NCBI GenBank assembly: GCA_945882615.1
Contig: CAMCWK010000016.1
Location: 1-64,000 of the forward strand
DNA: 64,000 nucleotides
Source of the DNA: Rhizobium sp. Q54
GTDB taxonomy: Bacteria > Pseudomonadota > Alphaproteobacteria > Micropepsales > Micropepsaceae
Direction of reading: 5' to 3'
In this document: positions 47,422 through 56,011 of the stretch, piece after piece
How the letters are laid out: each line of letters opens with the position of its first letter
How positions within the stretch are numbered: the stretch's first letter is position 1
Position numbers and translations under genes: made by a program
Notes under the pieces: model-generated
Databases searched by the model: none
Seen by the model: only the letters and a program-made list of their open reading frames with translations
Told to the model about the DNA's origin: nothing

Positions 47422-48831
47422 ATGCCCCTGCCCGATTTGACCTCGCCCGGACCACTGATCCCGGTCCACCGCCATCACGCCTGGCTGCTGGAAAGCCGCG
47501 AGCTGCTGCGTCTGGCGGTGCCCCTGGCCGCCACCCAGTTGGCGCAAATGGCGATCCTGGCCACCGACACCATCATGCTGGGCCATTTCAGCAAGGAAGC
47601 GCTGGCCGCCAGCGCGCTGGGCAACACCGTCTATTTCCTGCTCTGGCTGCTGGGCTGCGGCATTCCCTGGGCGGTGTCGCCGGTGATCGCCCATATCCAG
47701 GGCCAGCACAGCACCAGCAAGGAAGGCCGCGACCGCCGCGGCGTGCGTACTGCCGTGCGCATGGGTCTGTGGTCGGTCGCCATCGTTTCCTTGCCGCTGA
47801 TGGGTATGTTGTTCTTCACCCAGCCCATCCTGCTTTTCTTCCGCCAGCAGCCGGCATTGGCGGCGGACGCCGCTGTCTTCACATCGGCGATTGCCATCGG
47901 TCTGCCCTTTGCCTTGGGCTTTCAGGTGCTGCGCAGCTTTGCGACTGCTTTGTCGCACGCCGTGCCGCCGATGGTGGTGCTGCTCCTGGCCATCCTCTTC
48001 AATGCCCTGGCAGATTATGCCCTGATCTTCGGTCATTTCGGTTTCCCGCGTCTGGGCATCATGGGCGCAGGCATTGCCAGCGCCAGCTCCAACATTTTTT
48101 CCTTTATGATGATGCTGGTGATTGTTTTGGGCTTTCCGGCCCTGAAGCGTTACCGCATCCTGCACCGGCTGACCCAGGCAGACTGGAAAACCTTCCGCGA
48201 ACTGTTCCGGCTGGGCCTGCCCATCGGCATCACCATGGTTTTTGAAGTGGCGCTGTTCAACGGCGCGGCCCTGGCGATGGGCATCTTCGGCCTGGCGTCG
48301 CTGGCGGCGCACCAGATCGCCATCACCATTCCCTCCATCACCTTCATGGTGCCGTTGGGCATAGGGCTGGCGGCCACAGTGCGTGTCGGACTGGCGGCGG
48401 GCGCCGGCGATCCTGCCGGGGCGCGCCGCGCGGGCTTCGTCGCCATCGCCATGTCCGGCCTATTCATGTGCGCCATGGCGGTGGTGCTGCTGCTCTGGCC
48501 GCGCCAGATCGCCGTCTTGTGGCTGCCCGACATTCCGGCCAATGCCGATGTGCTGGCGCTGGCGGTGAGCTTTCTCGCCGTTGCGGCGGCGTTCCAGTTG
48601 ATGGACGGCATCCAGGTTGCCGCCAACATGAGTCTGCGCGGCCTGAAAGATACCGCAGGCCCGATGTGGCTGGCAGGAGGATCCTATTGGCTGGTGGGCG
48701 CGCCGGCCGGACTGCTGCTCGCCTTTACCTTCGGCATGCAGGGCATTGGTATCTGGCTGGGACTGGCGCTGGGCTTGCTGGTGGCGGCGATAACCCTCAC
48801 GGCGCGATTCGCGTTGCTTTCGCGCCGTTGA
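47422..48831 (+). CDS. MATE family efflux transporter
   Basis: Twelve-helix multidrug/toxin extrusion protein of 469 residues, NorM-like. LLRLAVPLAATQLAQMAILATD begins helix 1, MLGHFSKEALAASALGN is the typical first loop, and ELFRLGLPIGITMVFEVALF starts the second six-helix bundle. The start MPLPDLTSPGPLIPVHRHHA is the first ATG before helix 1; upstream reading frame is a shadow of the divergent TPR gene. Coupling ion and substrates not determinable. Confidence 0.9.
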   Translation: MPLPDLTSPGPLIPVHRHHAWLLESRELLRLAVPLAATQLAQMAILATDTIMLGHFSKEALAASALGNTVYFLLWLLGCGIPWAVSPVIAHIQGQHSTSKEGRDRRGVRTAVRMGLWSVAIVSLPLMGMLFFTQPILLFFRQQPALAADAAVFTSAIAIGLPFALGFQVLRSFATALSHAVPPMVVLLLAILFNALADYALIFGHFGFPRLGIMGAGIASASSNIFSFMMMLVIVLGFPALKRYRILHRLTQADWKTFRELFRLGLPIGITMVFEVALFNGAALAMGIFGLASLAAHQIAITIPSITFMVPLGIGLAATVRVGLAAGAGDPAGARRAGFVAIAMSGLFMCAMAVVLLLWPRQIAVLWLPDIPANADVLALAVSFLAVAAAFQLMDGIQVAANMSLRGLKDTAGPMWLAGGSYWLVGAPAGLLLAFTFGMQGIGIWLGLALGLLVAAITLTARFALLSRR

Positions 48832-48858
48832 TTTTTGGTCGCCCGCTTCACGCTCCCG

Positions 48859-50361
48859 TCAAAAAAGCCGCTGCAGCGCGAACAATAGCGCCAGCGCGAT
48901 CACCGCCAGCACCGCAATCAGCGCCATGCGCGTCGGGCGGCTGCGCCGTTCCTGTTCGGCCGCGATCTGGATGGCGGTGTCGGGGTGCAGCCGTACCCCG
49001 CCTTCGGCCACCATCTGCGACAATTCTTCGGCATTGCGCACCAGTTGCGGCAGATCCTGCGCCAGCTTGCCCAGGGCGCCGAAGGTTTCGCCGGCGCGGT
49101 TCAAGGCCGCTTCCGGCCCCATGTTCACCGTCACCCATTTCTCCGCCACCGGGCGGGCGGCTTCCCAGATGTCGAAGTCCGGATCGAGGCCGCGGCAGAC
49201 GCCTTCCACCACCACCATGGTTTTTTGCAGCAGCATCAGCTGCGGCTGCGCCTGCATGTCGAAGCGGCGAGTGGTTTCGAACAGTTGTCCCAAGAGGCGG
49301 GCAATGGAGACCTCGCGTGCGCTACGGCCGAATATCGGCTCGCCGATCGCCCGCAATGCCTGGGCGAAGGTTTCAATGGCATGGCTGGTGGGGACGAAGC
49401 CCACTTCGTAATGCAGTTCCGCCACCCGGCGGTAATCGCGCTGCAGGAACCCTGCCAGGGTACCCGCCATGAAACGCCGCATGTCGGCGTCCAGCCGCCC
49501 CATGATGCCGAAATCCACCGCCGCCAGCCGTCCTTCAGCGTCGATGAACAGGTTTCCGGGATGCATGTCCGCATGGAAAAAACCATCGCGCAGCGCCTGG
49601 GTCAGGAAGCTGCGCATCACCAGCACTGCCACCTGCTTGGGGTCGCGCCCAGCCGCGGCCAGCGCCGCCACGTCGCGCACCGAAACCCCGTCAATCCATT
49701 CGCTGGTCAACACCGATTCCGACGTGCGCGACCAGTCGATATGCGGCACCCGAAATTCCGCCTCGCCCCGCGTGCGTTCATAAAGCTCGGAAGCCGCCGC
49801 CGCTTCCATGCGCAGATCCAGTTCCAGCGCCACGCTCTGCGCCAGGGTTTCCACCAGCGCCATGAACCGCATCCGGCGTGCCTCGGCGGAATATTTTTCG
49901 GCCCAATGGGCGAACAGTGCAAAAGACCTGAGATCGCGCGCGAAGGCGTCGCGCACGCCTGGACGCAGGATTTTCACCGCCACGCGTACCGGCGGGGTAT
50001 CGCTGGTCTGGGCGCGGTGGACCTGGGCGATGGAGGCCGCCGCCAGCGCCGCGCCGAAACTGGCAAATAGTGCTTCCACCGGCCTGTTGAAGGCACGGAC
50101 GATTTCGGCGCGGGCGGTGGCTTCCGCAAACGGCGGCAGGCGGTCCTGCAGATTCTCCAGCGCGGTCGCGACCGGGGCGCCGACAATGTCTGGCCGCGTC
50201 GCCAGCATCTGGCCAAGCTTCACATAAGGAGGTCCCAACCGTTCAAGCGCGGACGAAAGCCGCGTACCGGCATCAGGCTTTCCGGCGCGGAACGCCAGTG
50301 CCGGCCCGGCCAGCACGCGCGCGGCATGGACAAGACGCAGAAAGCTCGAAATCGCGCCCAT
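48859..50361 (-). CDS. ubiB: Ubiquinone biosynthesis protein kinase UbiB
   Basis: ABC1/ADCK atypical kinase-like ATPase needed for ubiquinone synthesis. The KxGQ motif is YVKLGQMLATRPD, the Ala-rich loop AAASIAQVHRA, then VAVKILRPGV, FFHADMHPGNLFID (catalytic loop) and AAVDFGIMG (DFG). A C-terminal transmembrane segment (MALIAVLAVIALALLFAL) anchors it. 500 residues. Its start shares one base with the ubiE stop, the usual ubiE-ubiB pair. Confidence 0.94.
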   Translation of the reverse strand: MGAISSFLRLVHAARVLAGPALAFRAGKPDAGTRLSSALERLGPPYVKLGQMLATRPDIVGAPVATALENLQDRLPPFAEATARAEIVRAFNRPVEALFASFGAALAAASIAQVHRAQTSDTPPVRVAVKILRPGVRDAFARDLRSFALFAHWAEKYSAEARRMRFMALVETLAQSVALELDLRMEAAAASELYERTRGEAEFRVPHIDWSRTSESVLTSEWIDGVSVRDVAALAAAGRDPKQVAVLVMRSFLTQALRDGFFHADMHPGNLFIDAEGRLAAVDFGIMGRLDADMRRFMAGTLAGFLQRDYRRVAELHYEVGFVPTSHAIETFAQALRAIGEPIFGRSAREVSIARLLGQLFETTRRFDMQAQPQLMLLQKTMVVVEGVCRGLDPDFDIWEAARPVAEKWVTVNMGPEAALNRAGETFGALGKLAQDLPQLVRNAEELSQMVAEGGVRLHPDTAIQIAAEQERRSRPTRMALIAVLAVIALALLFALQRLF

Positions 50362-51113
50362 TAGAGCCGCCAGGCGGAATGCATGGCGGCAATGCCGCCC
50401 GACAGGTTTCGCACCTTCACCTGGCTCAGGCCGGCATCGGAAATCATGGAGGCAAACTTCGCCTGGGTGGGGAAGCGACGGATGCTTTCGGCCAGATAGC
50501 GATAAGATTCCTCATCCTGGGCCACCAGCCCGCCGATCTTGGGCATCAGCTTGAAGGAATAGGCGTCATACAGCGTGTCCAGCCCGGGCACTTCCACCTT
50601 GGAAAATTCCAGGCACAGGAAACGCCCGCCCGGTTTCAACACGCGGCGTGCCTCGGTCAGCGCATTCTCGATATGGGTGACGTTCCGGATGCCAAAAGCG
50701 ATGGTGTAGGAATCAAACGAAGCATCAGGGAACGGCAGGCTCTCGGCATTGCCGCACACCCATTCGATGGCGGTTTCGCCTTTTTCCTTCGCCCGGCGCA
50801 CACCCTCGCCCAGCATGTCGGCATTGATGTCGCAGACCGTCACCGCCGCCGCGCCACCGCGCGCACGCACCAAATCCGCAATGCGGAAGGCGATGTCGCC
50901 GGTGCCGCCCGCCACGTCGAGGCTTTTCCAGCCTGGCTGCGGGTTCAGCCATTCCACCATGGCATCCTTCCAGATGCGGTGGACGCCAACGCTCATCAGG
51001 TCGTTCATCAGGTCGTAGCGCGCCGCCACCGACGAAAAGACCTCGCGCACCAGGGCTTCTTTTTCCCCCTCGGGCACGTCGCGAAAACCAAAACTGGCGG
51101 TCTTTTCAACCAT
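50361..51113 (-). CDS. ubiE: Demethylubiquinone/demethylmenaquinone methyltransferase
   Basis: C-methyltransferase of ubiquinone synthesis. [34 protein letters not shown]-type N-terminus is typical, [16 protein letters not shown] is SAM motif I, and [24 protein letters not shown] follows. 250 residues. Divergent from mutM, with about 70 bp between starts. Confidence 0.95.
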   Translation of the reverse strand: MVEKTASFGFRDVPEGEKEALVREVFSSVAARYDLMNDLMSVGVHRIWKDAMVEWLNPQPGWKSLDVAGGTGDIAFRIADLVRARGGAAAVTVCDINADMLGEGVRRAKEKGETAIEWVCGNAESLPFPDASFDSYTIAFGIRNVTHIENALTEARRVLKPGGRFLCLEFSKVEVPGLDTLYDAYSFKLMPKIGGLVAQDEESYRYLAESIRRFPTQAKFASMISDAGLSQVKVRNLSGGIAAMHSAWRL

Positions 51114-51183
51114 GCCCGAACATAGCCCGCAGCGGGGGCCATAGGCTACCGCCCCGGCCCGCGACTATTTATAGGGTACTGCC

Positions 51184-52056
51184 ATGCCAGAACTGCCCGA
51201 AGTCGAGACCGTGCGCACCGGCCTGGCCCCCGCCATGGAAGGTTACCGCCTGACCCATGTCGAGATGCGGCGCGGCAATTTGCGCACGGCCTTTCCGCAC
51301 GACTTCGTCGCCCGCACCCAGGGCCGAAAAATCAAGACGCTGCGGCGGCGCGCCAAATATCTGCTGGCCGATCTCGACAGCGGTGAGACGCTGGTGATCC
51401 ATCTGGGCATGAGTGGGCGCATGAGCGTCTATGCCCATGGAAAAAAGCGCCGGCTGGGCGACTATGTCTATGACGCGCCGCCCGATGGCGCGGGAACCGG
51501 CAAGCATGACCATGTGGTGTTCGAGACCGATGCGCCGGCGCGCATCGTCTTCAACGATCATCGTCGCTTCGGCCTGATGGCGCTGGTGGACACAAAAACC
51601 CTCGAACAGGACAAGCTGTTCAAGGGTATCGGGGTCGAACCGCTGTCGGAGGATTTCAACGCCGCCTATCTGGCGAAAGTCCTGTCGGGCAAGAAGACAC
51701 CGATCAAGTCGGCCCTGCTGGACCAGCGGCTGGTGGCGGGCCTGGGCAATATCTATGTCTGCGAGGCTCTGTTTCGCAGCCATATCTCGCCCAAGAAGCT
51801 GGCGGGCGCGATTGCGCGCGAAAAGCTCGCCCCCCTGGTGGCCGCGATCAAGAAAGTGCTGAAGGACGCGATTGCGGCCGGCGGCTCCACCTTGCGCGAT
51901 CATGCCCAGGCCACCGGCGATCCCGGCAATTTCCAGCACTATTTCCTGGTCTATGGTCGCGAAGGCCTGCCCTGCAAACTGGGCTGCAAGGGGACAGTAA
52001 AGCGCATTGTGCAGGCCGGCCGTTCCACCTTCTATTGTCCCAAATGCCAGACATGA
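51184..52056 (+). CDS. mutM: Formamidopyrimidine-DNA glycosylase
   Basis: Excises 8-oxoguanine and FaPy lesions. The N-terminus MPELPEVETVRTGL supplies the catalytic Pro2 and Glu3; the H2TH region contains DQRLVAGLGNIYVCEALF; and the C-terminal zinc finger has the Cys pairs in CKLGC and CPKC. 290 residues. First of the mutM-echA-rpsT-dnaA gene order conserved in alphaproteobacteria. Confidence 0.95.
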   Translation: MPELPEVETVRTGLAPAMEGYRLTHVEMRRGNLRTAFPHDFVARTQGRKIKTLRRRAKYLLADLDSGETLVIHLGMSGRMSVYAHGKKRRLGDYVYDAPPDGAGTGKHDHVVFETDAPARIVFNDHRRFGLMALVDTKTLEQDKLFKGIGVEPLSEDFNAAYLAKVLSGKKTPIKSALLDQRLVAGLGNIYVCEALFRSHISPKKLAGAIAREKLAPLVAAIKKVLKDAIAAGGSTLRDHAQATGDPGNFQHYFLVYGREGLPCKLGCKGTVKRIVQAGRSTFYCPKCQT

Positions 52057-52062
52057 CGCATA

Positions 52063-52150
52063 CACTGGCTTTCTTCCCCCGCATGGCGAAGCCATTGGCG
52101 GGGGAAGATGTCGGCTAGCGGGCTTGCCCGCGTGGCCGACAGATGGGGGC
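52063..52150 (-). repeat. Palindromic intergenic repeat, family 2, copy 2
   Basis: Two hairpins between mutM and echA: CTTCCCCCGC/GCGGGGGAAG and GTCGGC...GCCGAC. Inverted relative to copy 1 at 6676-6773, sharing the GCCCCC, TCTGTC, GACATCT, CCCCC, GGGGG, AGAAAGCC and GTG blocks in order. Confidence 0.7.
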
Positions 52151-52171
52151 ACAAATAAAGAGGCGCCGGGT

Positions 52172-52948
52172 ATGAGCTATCAAAATATCAAGACAGAGGT
52201 GACCGGCGCCGTGGGCATCGCCACCCTCAACCGGCCCGAGGCGCTGAATGCGCTCAACACCCCCCTGCTGAACGAACTGGCGGATGCGCTGGAAGCTTGG
52301 GATCGCGATGACAAAGTGCGCTGCATGATCGTCACCGGCTCCGACCGGGCCTTCGCGGCCGGCGCCGACATCAAGGAAATGCAGCCCAAGACCTATTCCC
52401 AGATGTACCGCGAAAACCTGTACGGCGATCAGTTCGACCGCATTGCGCGGGTGAAAAAGCCCATCATCGCTGCGGTGGCGGGACACGCGCTGGGCGGGGG
52501 CTGTGAGCTGGCGCTGGTGTGCGATTTCATCATCGCTGCTGAAACCGCCAAATTCGGCCAGCCGGAAATCACACTGGGCATCATGCCAGGACTGGGCGGC
52601 AGCCAGCGCCTCACCCGCATTATCGGCAAGTCCAAGGCGATGGATATGTGCCTCACCGGGCGGATGATGGATGCGGCGGAAGCCGAAAGCTGCGGCCTGG
52701 CGGCCCGGGTGGTGCCGGCGGAACTGCTGATGGATGAAGCACTGAAGGCCGCCGGCAAGATCGCGGCCCAGTCCTCCCCCGCCGCCCAGATGGTGAAGGA
52801 GGCGGTCAACCGCGCCCTGGAGACCAGCCTGGCCGAGGGGCTGCATTTCGAGCGCCGTCTGTTCCACGCCATGTTCGCCACCGCGGACCAGAAGGAAGGC
52901 ATGGCGGCCTTCGCCGAGAAGCGCAAACCGGCCTTCAAGGGTGAGTGA
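52172..52948 (+). CDS. Enoyl-CoA hydratase/isomerase family protein
   Basis: Crotonase-fold enzyme, 258 residues, closest in motif content to short-chain enoyl-CoA hydratase of beta-oxidation. DRAFAAGADIKEM is the oxyanion segment with the CoA loop, AGHALGGGCELALVCDFIIA has the first catalytic Glu, and GQPEITLGIMPGLGGSQRL the second. The start MSYQNIKTEVTGAV is preceded by GAGGCGCCGG; upstream open frame is from the mutM end and a repeat. Confidence 0.92.
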   Translation: MSYQNIKTEVTGAVGIATLNRPEALNALNTPLLNELADALEAWDRDDKVRCMIVTGSDRAFAAGADIKEMQPKTYSQMYRENLYGDQFDRIARVKKPIIAAVAGHALGGGCELALVCDFIIAAETAKFGQPEITLGIMPGLGGSQRLTRIIGKSKAMDMCLTGRMMDAAEAESCGLAARVVPAELLMDEALKAAGKIAAQSSPAAQMVKEAVNRALETSLAEGLHFERRLFHAMFATADQKEGMAAFAEKRKPAFKGE

Positions 52949-52957
52949 GCCGGAAAT

Positions 52958-53015
52958 GGCAATCGCCGGCCGGCGATTGCCCGGCGAACGTTCCCGAGCT
53001 TGGGCGAGGGGGCCG
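52958..53015 (-). repeat. Palindromic repeat, family 1, copy D
   Basis: A 24-bp perfect palindrome, GGCAATCGCCGG followed by its complement (52958-52981), then the inverted head with CGAACGTTCC, GAGCTTGGGCGAG. Same head as copies A-C but a different palindrome sequence that stays fully self-complementary. Confidence 0.65.
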
Positions 53016-53027
53016 GGCGGCTAGTCA

Positions 53028-53056
53028 TTGACCCCCGCGCCGTCCGGGGTTATATG
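53028..53056 (+). promoter_or_regulatory. Predicted rpsT promoter
   Basis: TTGACC (53028-53033), 17-base spacer, TATATG (53051-53056). The spacing and hexamers are close to sigma-70 consensus. Transcription would start about 25 bases before the rpsT ATG. Confidence 0.6.
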
Positions 53057-53088
53057 CCCGCCTCTTTTACGAAAAAGCAGGACTGCCC

Positions 53089-53355
53089 ATGCCGAATATC
53101 GCCTCCTCCAAGAAGCGCGTCCGCACCACCGCCAAGCGCACTGCCATCAATACGGCGCGCAAGACCCGGGTGCGCGGCTTCATCCGCAAGGTTGAGGAAG
53201 CCATTGCCTCCGGCGACCAGAAGGCCGCCCTGGCCGCCCTGAAGGCCGCGGAGCCCGAAATCATGCGCGGCGTGTCCAAGGGAATCCTGCACAAGAACAC
53301 CGGCTCGCGTAAGGTTTCGCGCCTCAGCAAGCGGGTCGGCAAGCTGGCCAAATAA
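53089..53355 (+). CDS. rpsT: 30S ribosomal protein S20
   Basis: Small-subunit protein S20, 88 residues, beginning [20 protein letters not shown] and ending [13 protein letters not shown], three basic helices typical of the family. Has its own promoter and a strong terminator, so it is likely monocistronic. Confidence 0.97.
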   Translation: MPNIASSKKRVRTTAKRTAINTARKTRVRGFIRKVEEAIASGDQKAALAALKAAEPEIMRGVSKGILHKNTGSRKVSRLSKRVGKLAK

Positions 53356-53394
53356 GAAGCTGCTGTAATCCTTGAGGATTACAGAAATGGAACA

Positions 53395-53422
53395 GGCCCG
53401 GAGCAATATCCGGGCCTTTTTT
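53395..53422 (+). terminator. Intrinsic terminator of rpsT
   Basis: GGCCCGG and CCGGGCC arms around a short loop (53395-53416) followed by TTTTTT. A second hairpin, CTGTAATCC and GGATTACAG (perfect 9-bp arms, 53363-53384), lies between the stop codon and this terminator and could be a processing or antiterminator element. Confidence 0.88.
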
Positions 53423-53830
53423 ATTGGTCCGTGTGCTGACATTCACCGAAAAGACACATTTCGGCGTCGCAACACGGACGATTGATCCCCTAAGTGACTG
53501 ATTCAATAAAGCTTGGCCGATAAATGGTATTTTCCGTATACGTCACAACAATTTAGCATACGTCACAAAAGCGAAAAAATTTTCGAATCAGGCCCTTGTT
53601 CGCAGTTTGTCCCCTTGTTTGCGCCCTGAAGCTGGGCGTATCTTAACCAACAGTTGGGGTGAGCGCCGAAAATGCCGAAGATAAAACCAAGTAAAACTGA
53701 AGTATTGATCAGTGATCTTGGGTCATTTAAGCGTCCCACCAAATATAGCCAACCCTGAATTCCGCAAAATATAGCCTTTTAGTGCTGGGCGAAGACCCCG
53801 GCAGTCCTCGAATCGTCTCAAGAGCGCATC
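53423..53830 (+). promoter_or_regulatory. AT-rich control region upstream of rhodanese-dnaA
   Basis: About 400 bp with no convincing gene and much lower GC than its surroundings. It holds two direct repeats ATACGTCACAA 20 bp apart (53538-53548, 53558-53568), two direct repeats AAATATAGCC 26 bp apart (53741-53750, 53767-53776), three GANTC sites (53502, 53585, 53810) and a 28-codon ORF at 53672-53758 of low plausibility. The region most likely carries the dnaA promoter; no TTATCCACA-like DnaA boxes were seen. Confidence 0.5.
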
Positions 53831-54277
53831 ATGGTCCCCCCCTCTTCTCTCAACTATGCCGGCGATATCGACGCCGCTACGGCCTGGGACCGGCTGCGAG
53901 GCGATCCCCAGGCCCAGTTGATCGACGTGCGCACCGTGGCGGAATGGAATTTTGTCGGCCTGCCCGACCTCGCAGACCTGGCCCGCCGGGTTCACTGCGT
54001 CGAATGGCAGAGCTTTCCAGGCGGCGGGCAAAATCCCGGCTTTACCGCTGAAGCGACGCAGGCCCTGGCCGCCGCAGGCGCCGGCAAGTCCGATCCGGTG
54101 CTGCTGCTGTGCCGTTCGGGCGCGCGCAGCCGCGCCGCGGCCATCGCGCTGACCGCGGCCGGTTACGAAAAGGCCCTCAATATCGCGGGCGGCTTTGAAG
54201 GCGATGTTGATGGCGAAGGCCATCGCGGAAATCTGAATGGTTGGAAGGCGTCCGGACTGCCCTGGCGACAGGGCTGA
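53831..54277 (+). CDS. Rhodanese-like domain protein
   Basis: Single-domain sulfurtransferase, 148 residues. LIDVRTVAEWNFVG is the N-terminal CH2A-like motif and the active-site loop is LLLCRSGARSR with Cys94 as the persulfide-carrying nucleophile. The C-terminal NIAGGFEGDVDGEGHRG segment is typical of the YgaP/GlpE-like group. Its end overlaps an upstream extension of the dnaA frame. It sits between rpsT and dnaA, an unusual position. Confidence 0.87.
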   Translation: MVPPSSLNYAGDIDAATAWDRLRGDPQAQLIDVRTVAEWNFVGLPDLADLARRVHCVEWQSFPGGGQNPGFTAEATQALAAAGAGKSDPVLLLCRSGARSRAAAIALTAAGYEKALNIAGGFEGDVDGEGHRGNLNGWKASGLPWRQG

Positions 54278-54351
54278 CGGACGAGCGGACACGAATACGT
54301 GCCGCAGCAACAAAACGGTCCCCAAAGGGCCAGAACAAAGTGGGTAATGAC

Positions 54352-55803
54352 ATGGTGCAAGCAGGAAAATCGATGCCCGACTGGCAGGCGGCCTGGGCGG
54401 CGGTACGCGAGCGGATGCGGCGCGAGCTGGGCGATCCGGTGTTCGACGCCTGGATCGGACCACTGAACCTGGAGTCCTTTGACTCCGATGAGCTCAAGAT
54501 CGGCGCGACGAAACCCTTTGTACGCAACTGGGTGGCCAACCATTATGTCGGCCGCATCGAGAAAGCCTTCATGGCCGAAGGCTTCACGCCCGCCTCGCTG
54601 GCGATTGTGATTTCCGCCCTGCCCCCTACAAATATTGGGCCCATGATCGGCGGCGCCATTCCGCGCGAGGCCCAGCATCAGGGCCTTTCCGACGCATCCG
54701 CCAGCGTTTCCTACCTGCCGCCGCGCAGCGAAAGCCGCGCCAATGAGGATGACCGCGGCCTTTGGAACCGGATGCTGCATCCGCAGCAGACCTTCGAAAG
54801 CTTCATACCGGGCGCCGCCAACCAGTTTGGCCATGGCGCGGCGAAGAGCTTCGCCGACGGCCAGCAGTCCGACATTCCGCTGCTCTACATTCATGGCGGC
54901 TTCGGCTTCGGCAAAACCCATCTGCTGAATGCCGCAGCGCTGGAGTTCCGCAAGCGCGGCAAGCGCACCTTGTTCCTGCGCGCCGAAGACTTCATGCGCC
55001 ATTTCCTGGGCGCGCTCTATCGCAAGGACACGCTGGCCTTCAAGGAAGAGCTGCGCACCGCCGAAGTGCTGATCATCGACGATCTGCAGCATATCTGCCG
55101 TTCGACCGCCACGGCGTCGGAATTCCTCTACACCGTCAACGCCTTTGCCGACCTACGCCGCCGGGTGGTGATCGCCGCCGACCGGCCGCCCCAGGCGCTG
55201 GAAGGCCTGGGCGCCGACGTCAAATCCCGCCTGGGCGGCGGGCTGTGCGTCGGACTGGACAAGCCGGACCGCGACACGCGCCTCGCCATCCTCAAATCCC
55301 GCGCCACGGAGTTCACCCGCCACAAGCCCGATGTGGTGCTGCCGGAAAACGTGCTGGAGCGCATCGCCGACCTGGAAGATGCCTCCCCGCGCGAGCTGAT
55401 CGGCGTCTTCACCAAGCTGGCGACCTATGCCGACCTGACCAAGAAGCCGGTGACGCTGGAAGTGGCCGAGGAAGCGGTTGGCCTGCGCGCCGGGCCGGGG
55501 GCGAAAACCTCCATCGAGGACATCCAGCGCAAGACGGCGGAATTCTACAAACTGCACGTCAAGGACTTCCATTCCCCCCAGCGCGCCCGCCGTGTGGCCC
55601 GTCCCCGCCAGGTCGCCATGTACCTGTCCCGCAAGCTGACCAGCCGTTCCCTGCCCGAAATCGGGCGGCGTTTCGGGGGCCGCGACCACACCACGGTGCT
55701 GCATGCCTGCCGCCGCATCGAGGCCTTGATCGTGGAGGACGCCCTGTTCCGCCAGGAGGTGGATTTTCTCTCCCAGATGCTGCAGCGGCGGCCTGAAATC
55801 TAG
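54352..55803 (+). CDS. dnaA: Chromosomal replication initiator protein DnaA
   Basis: AAA+ initiator of replication. Domain I begins [25 protein letters not shown]. The AAA+ core has the Walker [16 protein letters not shown] (about 180), Walker [11 protein letters not shown] and sensor-I ADRPP. Domain IV contains [18 protein letters not shown] and [16 protein letters not shown], the DnaA-box binding signature. The start is the ATG at 54352; GTG at 54340 and further upstream starts are possible. 483 residues. A strong terminator follows. Confidence 0.95.
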   Translation: MVQAGKSMPDWQAAWAAVRERMRRELGDPVFDAWIGPLNLESFDSDELKIGATKPFVRNWVANHYVGRIEKAFMAEGFTPASLAIVISALPPTNIGPMIGGAIPREAQHQGLSDASASVSYLPPRSESRANEDDRGLWNRMLHPQQTFESFIPGAANQFGHGAAKSFADGQQSDIPLLYIHGGFGFGKTHLLNAAALEFRKRGKRTLFLRAEDFMRHFLGALYRKDTLAFKEELRTAEVLIIDDLQHICRSTATASEFLYTVNAFADLRRRVVIAADRPPQALEGLGADVKSRLGGGLCVGLDKPDRDTRLAILKSRATEFTRHKPDVVLPENVLERIADLEDASPRELIGVFTKLATYADLTKKPVTLEVAEEAVGLRAGPGAKTSIEDIQRKTAEFYKLHVKDFHSPQRARRVARPRQVAMYLSRKLTSRSLPEIGRRFGGRDHTTVLHACRRIEALIVEDALFRQEVDFLSQMLQRRPEI

Positions 55804-55837
55804 GGCGGAAAAATCGGCCTTTTTGACCCTCTGAAAG

Positions 55838-55872
55838 CACGCGGAAAACCCTATTTTCCGCGTGTTTTTTTT
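55838..55872 (+). terminator. Intrinsic terminator of dnaA
   Basis: CACGCGGAAAA and TTTTCCGCGTG form an 11-bp perfect stem with a CCCTA loop, followed by eight T. It separates dnaA from dnaN, so dnaN needs its own promoter within 55873-56011. Confidence 0.9.
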
Positions 55873-56011
55873 AGGTTCCAAGTCCCTTTTCTGCTATGGT
55901 CCGAGCCTTGAGTCTTGGGCCCGTTTTCGGTCCTCCCAAACACAAGAAAACACGGATTTTCGGGCGCGATTTTCGCGCACCGGTGCGGATCTAACAGGTG
56001 GCTGTCGAACC

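Noticed and set aside
53672-53758. 28-codon ORF (MPKIKPSKTEVLISDLGSFK...) before the rhodanese gene
   Set aside because: It has a weak GGTGAG site and plausible composition, but its low GC matches the surrounding control region and it has no recognisable feature. Kept only as a remark.
53423-53830. Chromosome origin oriC
   Set aside because: AT-rich and next to dnaA, but no TTATCCACA-like boxes or clear unwinding repeats were found. In many alphaproteobacteria oriC lies away from dnaA.
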